A DNA stretch of 64,000 nucleotides, taken from NCBI GenBank assembly GCA_945862215.1, contig CAMAXY010000008.1, positions 1-64,000 of the forward strand, given 5' to 3'. This DNA is from Singulisphaera sp. GP187. Its GTDB lineage: Bacteria; Planctomycetota; Phycisphaerae; Phycisphaerales; SM1A02. The notes beneath the pieces are model-generated. The model had not been told where the DNA came from and searched no databases. It saw nothing but the letters and a program-made list of their open reading frames with translations. A program made the translations under genes and the position numbers. Below are positions 60,489 through 64,000 of this stretch, in pieces (position 1 is the first letter of the stretch; the number at the start of each line of letters is the position of its first letter).

Positions 60489-62255
60489 ATGAAATCAATT
60501 ACTCACAACCGTCTGCTTCTCGTGCTTGCTCTGGTTGGATCAACAACAACCCTTGCGTTCTCGCAGCAGGCAGCGCCTCCGTCGGTAGGTGGTGCAGTTA
60601 TTCCAACGAAACCACCTGGAAGTATATCGGATGGAATCCTGTCGAGCCACAATCAGGTGGGTGCAAACCCTCGTGACATGATGTCAACTACCAAACCTTC
60701 AAATCAGGTAATGGATCCAAGTCTTGTCAAGCAAGATGGTTCTCAAGCAGATGTTCCATCAGGCCCGCCTCCGATCGTCTTTGATCCACCAATTCTCGAT
60801 CTTGGAGAAATGCAAGCAGATGTTCCAAAGACAGGAAAATTGATTATCAGAAATGTGACTGACAAGCCTGTCACCATTGCACGAGCAATTCCAGGTTGCG
60901 GTTGCACCACGGCGAATGCACCGAAGGATCCGATCCCAGCAGGTGGCTTCACCGAGATGGAAATCACTCTCAAGCCTGGACCAAAGCAGGGCGTGAAGAT
61001 GTCCAAGCGCGTGACATTTCAGATCGAAGGCGCGGCTCCAATCATTCTCACTGTCGAAGGAAATGTGGCGGCGTATGTCACGATTACTCCCGATGTGATC
61101 GAAGGTCCTGCAAAGGCTGATGATCCTGGCAATCTTGATGGAAAACTTGTCATCGCATCAGCTGATGGACAGGAATTCAAAATTACTGGAGTCAATCCTC
61201 CCGTCATTTCTGATATCAGTCCAGATTCTGCCAAGGAGCACATTCTGAAGATCGACTGGGCGAAATGGGAAGAACAAGGACGTGCAATCAAAGTGACCAT
61301 TGCGACTGATCATCCAAAAGCATCTTCTGTCAGCGTGATGATCAAGCGACCGATGGTTGCTGGTGATCGTCCAACTCCTCCACCGCCAACGCAGCGTACC
61401 GCTGCAACGCCAACAAGCGAACTTGTGCTCGCAGCTCAACAGGGAAATGTTGTGAAGGTCAAGGAGTTACTTGCTGTTGCTGGAGTGAATGTCAATCAGG
61501 TCGATGCCGATACTGGCAGAACTGCTTTGCACTGGGCAGCTCGCGAAAATCGTGGCGAAATCGTTGCGATTCTTATCGAAGCGAAGGCCGACGTGAATGC
61601 GCAAGACCGAACTGGAAAAGGTCCATTGACTCTCGCGGCTGAAACTGGAAGCGTTGATGCAACGCAGAAACTTGTTGATGCAGGCGCAAGCTTGACAGCT
61701 CGGGACTCCATTGGCGGAACTCCACTCACGTGGGGTTGCGGATTAGGTTCGGCGGAGACGGTCAAGATTCTGCTCGCAAAGGGCGCTGATGCGACTGTGG
61801 TCGATGTCAATGGATTGACTCCACTCATCTGGGCCGCTGGAATCGGCAAGCCAGAAACCGTCGCTGTTCTTTTGGAAAGATATCCAAATCTTGATTTGAA
61901 TATCAAAGATGGCGTGACCGGCGACTCCGCACTGATGCGTGCTGTTCGAAGTGGCAAGATTGAAAGTGTTCGCATGCTGATTGAGAAGCATGCAGATGTG
62001 AACTTAATCAACAAGCAGGGATATACGCCACTTCAACTCGCAGCTCTTTCGGGAACCCCCGAGAAAGCGAAACTGTTGATCGAGGCGAAGGCTGATTTGA
62101 ATACCAAGGATGCAACTGGACGAACTGCGCTTGATCTTGCGCAACGACGAACAGATGCCTCAGGAAAGGAAATCGCTGATTTCCTCCAAAGCAAGGGCGC
62201 CGTAAGCGCCGTGCCTGTTCCTGCAACAACTCCCGCAGTTCCTGCGGGAAAGTAA
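60489..62255 (+). CDS. Secreted DUF1573-ankyrin repeat protein
   Basis: From ATG 60489 (588 residues) the product has a signal peptide (MKSITHNRLLLVLALVGSTT), a Pro-rich stretch, a DUF1573-like immunoglobulin-fold domain with GKLIIRNVTDKP and IPGCGCTTANAP, and six ankyrin repeats (about 310-560), for example GRTALHWAARENRGEIVAIL and GYTPLQLAALSGTPEK. It ends in an Ala/Pro/Thr tail. Ankyrin repeats bind proteins, so it may be a secreted adaptor. The long open frame upstream to 60081 is inside the divergent MEMO gene and is not coding. Confidence 0.85.
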   Translation: MKSITHNRLLLVLALVGSTTTLAFSQQAAPPSVGGAVIPTKPPGSISDGILSSHNQVGANPRDMMSTTKPSNQVMDPSLVKQDGSQADVPSGPPPIVFDPPILDLGEMQADVPKTGKLIIRNVTDKPVTIARAIPGCGCTTANAPKDPIPAGGFTEMEITLKPGPKQGVKMSKRVTFQIEGAAPIILTVEGNVAAYVTITPDVIEGPAKADDPGNLDGKLVIASADGQEFKITGVNPPVISDISPDSAKEHILKIDWAKWEEQGRAIKVTIATDHPKASSVSVMIKRPMVAGDRPTPPPPTQRTAATPTSELVLAAQQGNVVKVKELLAVAGVNVNQVDADTGRTALHWAARENRGEIVAILIEAKADVNAQDRTGKGPLTLAAETGSVDATQKLVDAGASLTARDSIGGTPLTWGCGLGSAETVKILLAKGADATVVDVNGLTPLIWAAGIGKPETVAVLLERYPNLDLNIKDGVTGDSALMRAVRSGKIESVRMLIEKHADVNLINKQGYTPLQLAALSGTPEKAKLLIEAKADLNTKDATGRTALDLAQRRTDASGKEIADFLQSKGAVSAVPVPATTPAVPAGK

Positions 62256-62304
62256 AAATAGCACGATCCAAAGTTTTACTAAAGTTTTCAACAAAGTATT
62301 CACC

Positions 62305-62333
62305 AAAGGCCTCCGCAAATGCGGGGCCTTTTT
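62305..62333 (+). terminator. Rho-independent terminator after the ankyrin gene
   Basis: AAAGGCCTCCGC pairs with GCGGGGCCTTT around AAAT and is followed by TTTTT. It separates the ankyrin gene from the M32 peptidase gene. Confidence 0.85.
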
Positions 62334-62372
62334 CTTTGGGTTCATTGCAGTGGTTGGCGATAGAGTAGAGCC

Positions 62373-63926
62373 ATGACTTCAGCAACTCTCCAATCGTCGA
62401 CAACATCGGTCAAGACTCCTAAGGCATATCAGGCACTCATCGAACGAGTTCGTGATGCACATTTGCTTGGTGCGACGGGTGGGATTCTGAGTTGGGATCA
62501 AGAGACAATGATGCCAGCAGGCGGAGTCGAATTGCGAAGTCAGCAATTGGCGATTCTCGCTCGACTGCAACATCAGATGTCCACCGATCCCAAAGTGGGA
62601 GAATTCATTTCGCAGTGTGAGGCAGACCGCGCATTCATGGCGAGTGATTCTGTCGAGTCTGCAAACATCGTGGAACTGCGACGTGATTTCGATCAAGCGA
62701 CCAAATTGCCAGAGAGGTTGATCAGCGAATTTGCAGAAGTTTCCAGCAAGGCTCAACATGAGTGGGCGACAGCACGAAAGGCCAGCGATTTCAAAATGTT
62801 TTTGCCGTGGCTTGAAAAGCTTGTCGCGCTCAACCGCGAAAAAGCAGCATGCTTAGGAATTCCAGCGGGTGGAGAACCATGGGATGCGCTCGCAGATACG
62901 TACGAACCTGGTTGTACGGCAGCATCTGTCACAAAGGTATTCACGCCACTTCGAGCTCGTTTGGTCAAGTTGCTTGGAGATTTGATGGGAGGATCGCGTC
63001 GTCCATCGAATCGATTCAACGAACTTGCATTGCCAATCGAAGCCCAGGCAAAGTTTGTTCGAATGGTTGTCGAGTCAATTGGGTTCGATTTTCAAAGAGG
63101 GCGATTGGATTCGAGCACGCATCCATTTTGCGGCGGCAGTCATTGCGATGATGTTCGCATGACAACCCGATATAGCGAGACGTGTTTGAATGATGCGCTG
63201 GGATCGTCGATGCACGAGGCTGGCCACGGAATGTACGAACAAGGATTGCCATCACGTGCAATTGGAACGCCTGCAGGCACGGCGGTTTCGCTCGGAATTC
63301 ACGAAAGTCAAAGTCGTCTCTGGGAAAATCAAGTTGGGCGCGGACTTCCATTTTGGAAATGGTGCGCGCCAAAGCTTGAAGGATTCTTTGGGCGGAGCGT
63401 CGATGGATTTTCTTTGGATGAGTTGTATGGCGCGGCAAATACCGTCGAGCCTGGATTCATTCGTGTCGATGCAGACGAAGCGACTTACAACATGCACGTG
63501 ATGGTCCGATTTGAAATCGAACGGTTGCTCATTGCGGGTTCACTTGCACCGAAGGATTTGCCGGGCGAATGGAATCGCAGATACAAGGAATATCTTGGTC
63601 TCACCGTACCGGATGATCGAAGAGGGTGTTTGCAAGATGTGCATTGGAGTATGGGCGCATTTGGATATTTCCCGACATATACGCTTGGAACTTTGTATTC
63701 CGCCCAGTTCTTCGATGCTGCGAAGAAAGCGATGCCTGGACTTGAAGATGGATTTTCCAAAGGCGATTTCGTTCCGCTGCGCGAATGGCTCAATCGAGAA
63801 GTTCACTCGCACGGTCGCAGATTTTTGCCTGAAGAACTTTGCAAGCGAGTAACTGGATCGCCGCTTTCGTCGGAACATTACATTGCATATCTCGAAGGAA
63901 AGTTGCGACCGCTCTATAACTGCTGA
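62373..63926 (+). CDS. M32 (Taq-type) carboxypeptidase
   Basis: A zinc metallopeptidase of 517 residues that removes C-terminal residues of small peptides. HEAGH (SSMHEAGHGMYEQGLPSR) is the zinc motif, with HESQSRLWENQVGR downstream containing the third ligand Glu and DVRMTTRY before it. SWDQETMMPAGG near the start and QDVHWSMGAFGYFPTYTLG near the end are family hallmarks. It has no signal peptide, so it is cytoplasmic. The 3' end overlaps a convergent minus-strand gene tail by 13 bases. Confidence 0.95.
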   Translation: MTSATLQSSTTSVKTPKAYQALIERVRDAHLLGATGGILSWDQETMMPAGGVELRSQQLAILARLQHQMSTDPKVGEFISQCEADRAFMASDSVESANIVELRRDFDQATKLPERLISEFAEVSSKAQHEWATARKASDFKMFLPWLEKLVALNREKAACLGIPAGGEPWDALADTYEPGCTAASVTKVFTPLRARLVKLLGDLMGGSRRPSNRFNELALPIEAQAKFVRMVVESIGFDFQRGRLDSSTHPFCGGSHCDDVRMTTRYSETCLNDALGSSMHEAGHGMYEQGLPSRAIGTPAGTAVSLGIHESQSRLWENQVGRGLPFWKWCAPKLEGFFGRSVDGFSLDELYGAANTVEPGFIRVDADEATYNMHVMVRFEIERLLIAGSLAPKDLPGEWNRRYKEYLGLTVPDDRRGCLQDVHWSMGAFGYFPTYTLGTLYSAQFFDAAKKAMPGLEDGFSKGDFVPLREWLNREVHSHGRRFLPEELCKRVTGSPLSSEHYIAYLEGKLRPLYNC

Positions 63927-64000
63927 TTGGGAAACTGCTGATTCGGCAACTGTTGATTCGGAGGAGCAGGGGGCGTGTTTGCCAGATCATTGGGTAGGTC
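63914..64000 (-). CDS. C-terminal fragment of a minus-strand gene with PNQQ repeats
   Basis: Reading leftward from the window edge, a frame of 28 codons ends with TAG at 63914-63916 and gives a tail APPNQQLPNQQFPNQQL after NDLANTPP. The three-fold PNQQ(L/F) repeat is the kind of low-complexity C-terminus found in secreted or surface proteins. The rest lies outside the window, so the function is unknown. It overlaps the M32 stop by 13 bases in convergent orientation. Confidence 0.5.
   Translation of the reverse strand, partial: DLPNDLANTPPAPPNQQLPNQQFPNQQL

Overview
The window looks like chromosomal DNA of a bacterium with moderate GC and densely packed genes, most likely a planctomycete of the Phycisphaerae type. 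This is inference, not proof. The support is the mix of gene families: a GlmU-like sugar nucleotidyltransferase of the alternative type, a DUF1573-ankyrin secreted protein, M14 peptidases with DxDxDG inserts, a MauE/thioredoxin pair, a DUF3299 protein beside an ABC exporter-type module, and mreBCD next to lnt. Many genes start with GTG or TTG and many neighbours overlap by 1-8 bases. No phage, insertion sequence, CRISPR array or plasmid gene was seen; the content is mostly housekeeping plus several lineage-specific genes.

Layout. 1-12.6 kb (+): 3' end of accD, an lnt-HEAT fusion, a coiled-coil protein with an MreC-like end, a small membrane protein, mreB, mreC, mreD, a GlmU-like enzyme, a large FAD/Fe-S dehydrogenase and a single-domain response regulator. 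12.6-25.7 kb: mixed strands with two Nudix/lipoprotein-type genes, a metal-ligand-less amidohydrolase, ubiE, a B12-binding-like protein, tilS, two membrane thioredoxin-like proteins, gmhA, a SRPBCC-epimerase, a photolyase, a 0.4 kb repeat cluster and an MFS transporter; then tRNA-Arg(CCG). 25.9-26.6 kb: a MazG-like and a HIT gene. 26.6-36.3 kb (-): one tightly coupled run recG, ABC ATPase, FtsX-type permease with a His-rich loop, DUF3299 protein, an M14 pseudo-peptidase, an intact M14 carboxypeptidase and a YhiN-type flavoprotein. 36.3-40.0 kb (+): xseA, xseB, prepilin peptidase, OmpA-like lipoprotein. 40.0-41.7 kb (-): mlaD and mlaF. 41.7-50.6 kb (+): Nudix, degenerate site-2-protease-like protein, rhomboid, tgt, yajC, secDF fusion, LysM protein, terminator. 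50.7-64 kb: isocitrate dehydrogenase, hydrolase, RluA-type synthase, aminotransferase, rplU, RNase P RNA, a family-4-type uracil-DNA glycosylase, dtd, MEMO-like protein, ankyrin protein, M32 carboxypeptidase, and the tail of a minus-strand gene with a PNQQ repeat.

How the genes work together. The first block links envelope growth (fatty-acid precursor, lipoprotein acylation, Mre elongation machinery, amino-sugar nucleotide supply). The 26.6-36.3 kb run is the best candidate for an unusual system: an ABC module with metal-binding-looking histidines and a DUF3299 partner is translationally chained to a secreted zinc peptidase and its active-site-dead paralogue. The 41.7-50.6 kb run groups membrane proteolysis with protein export (YajC, SecDF). 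A recurring theme is enzymes that keep their fold but have lost metal ligands: amidohydrolase, M14 homologue, site-2-protease homologue, plus a B12 domain without its DxHxxG motif and a UDG lacking one expected cluster cysteine.
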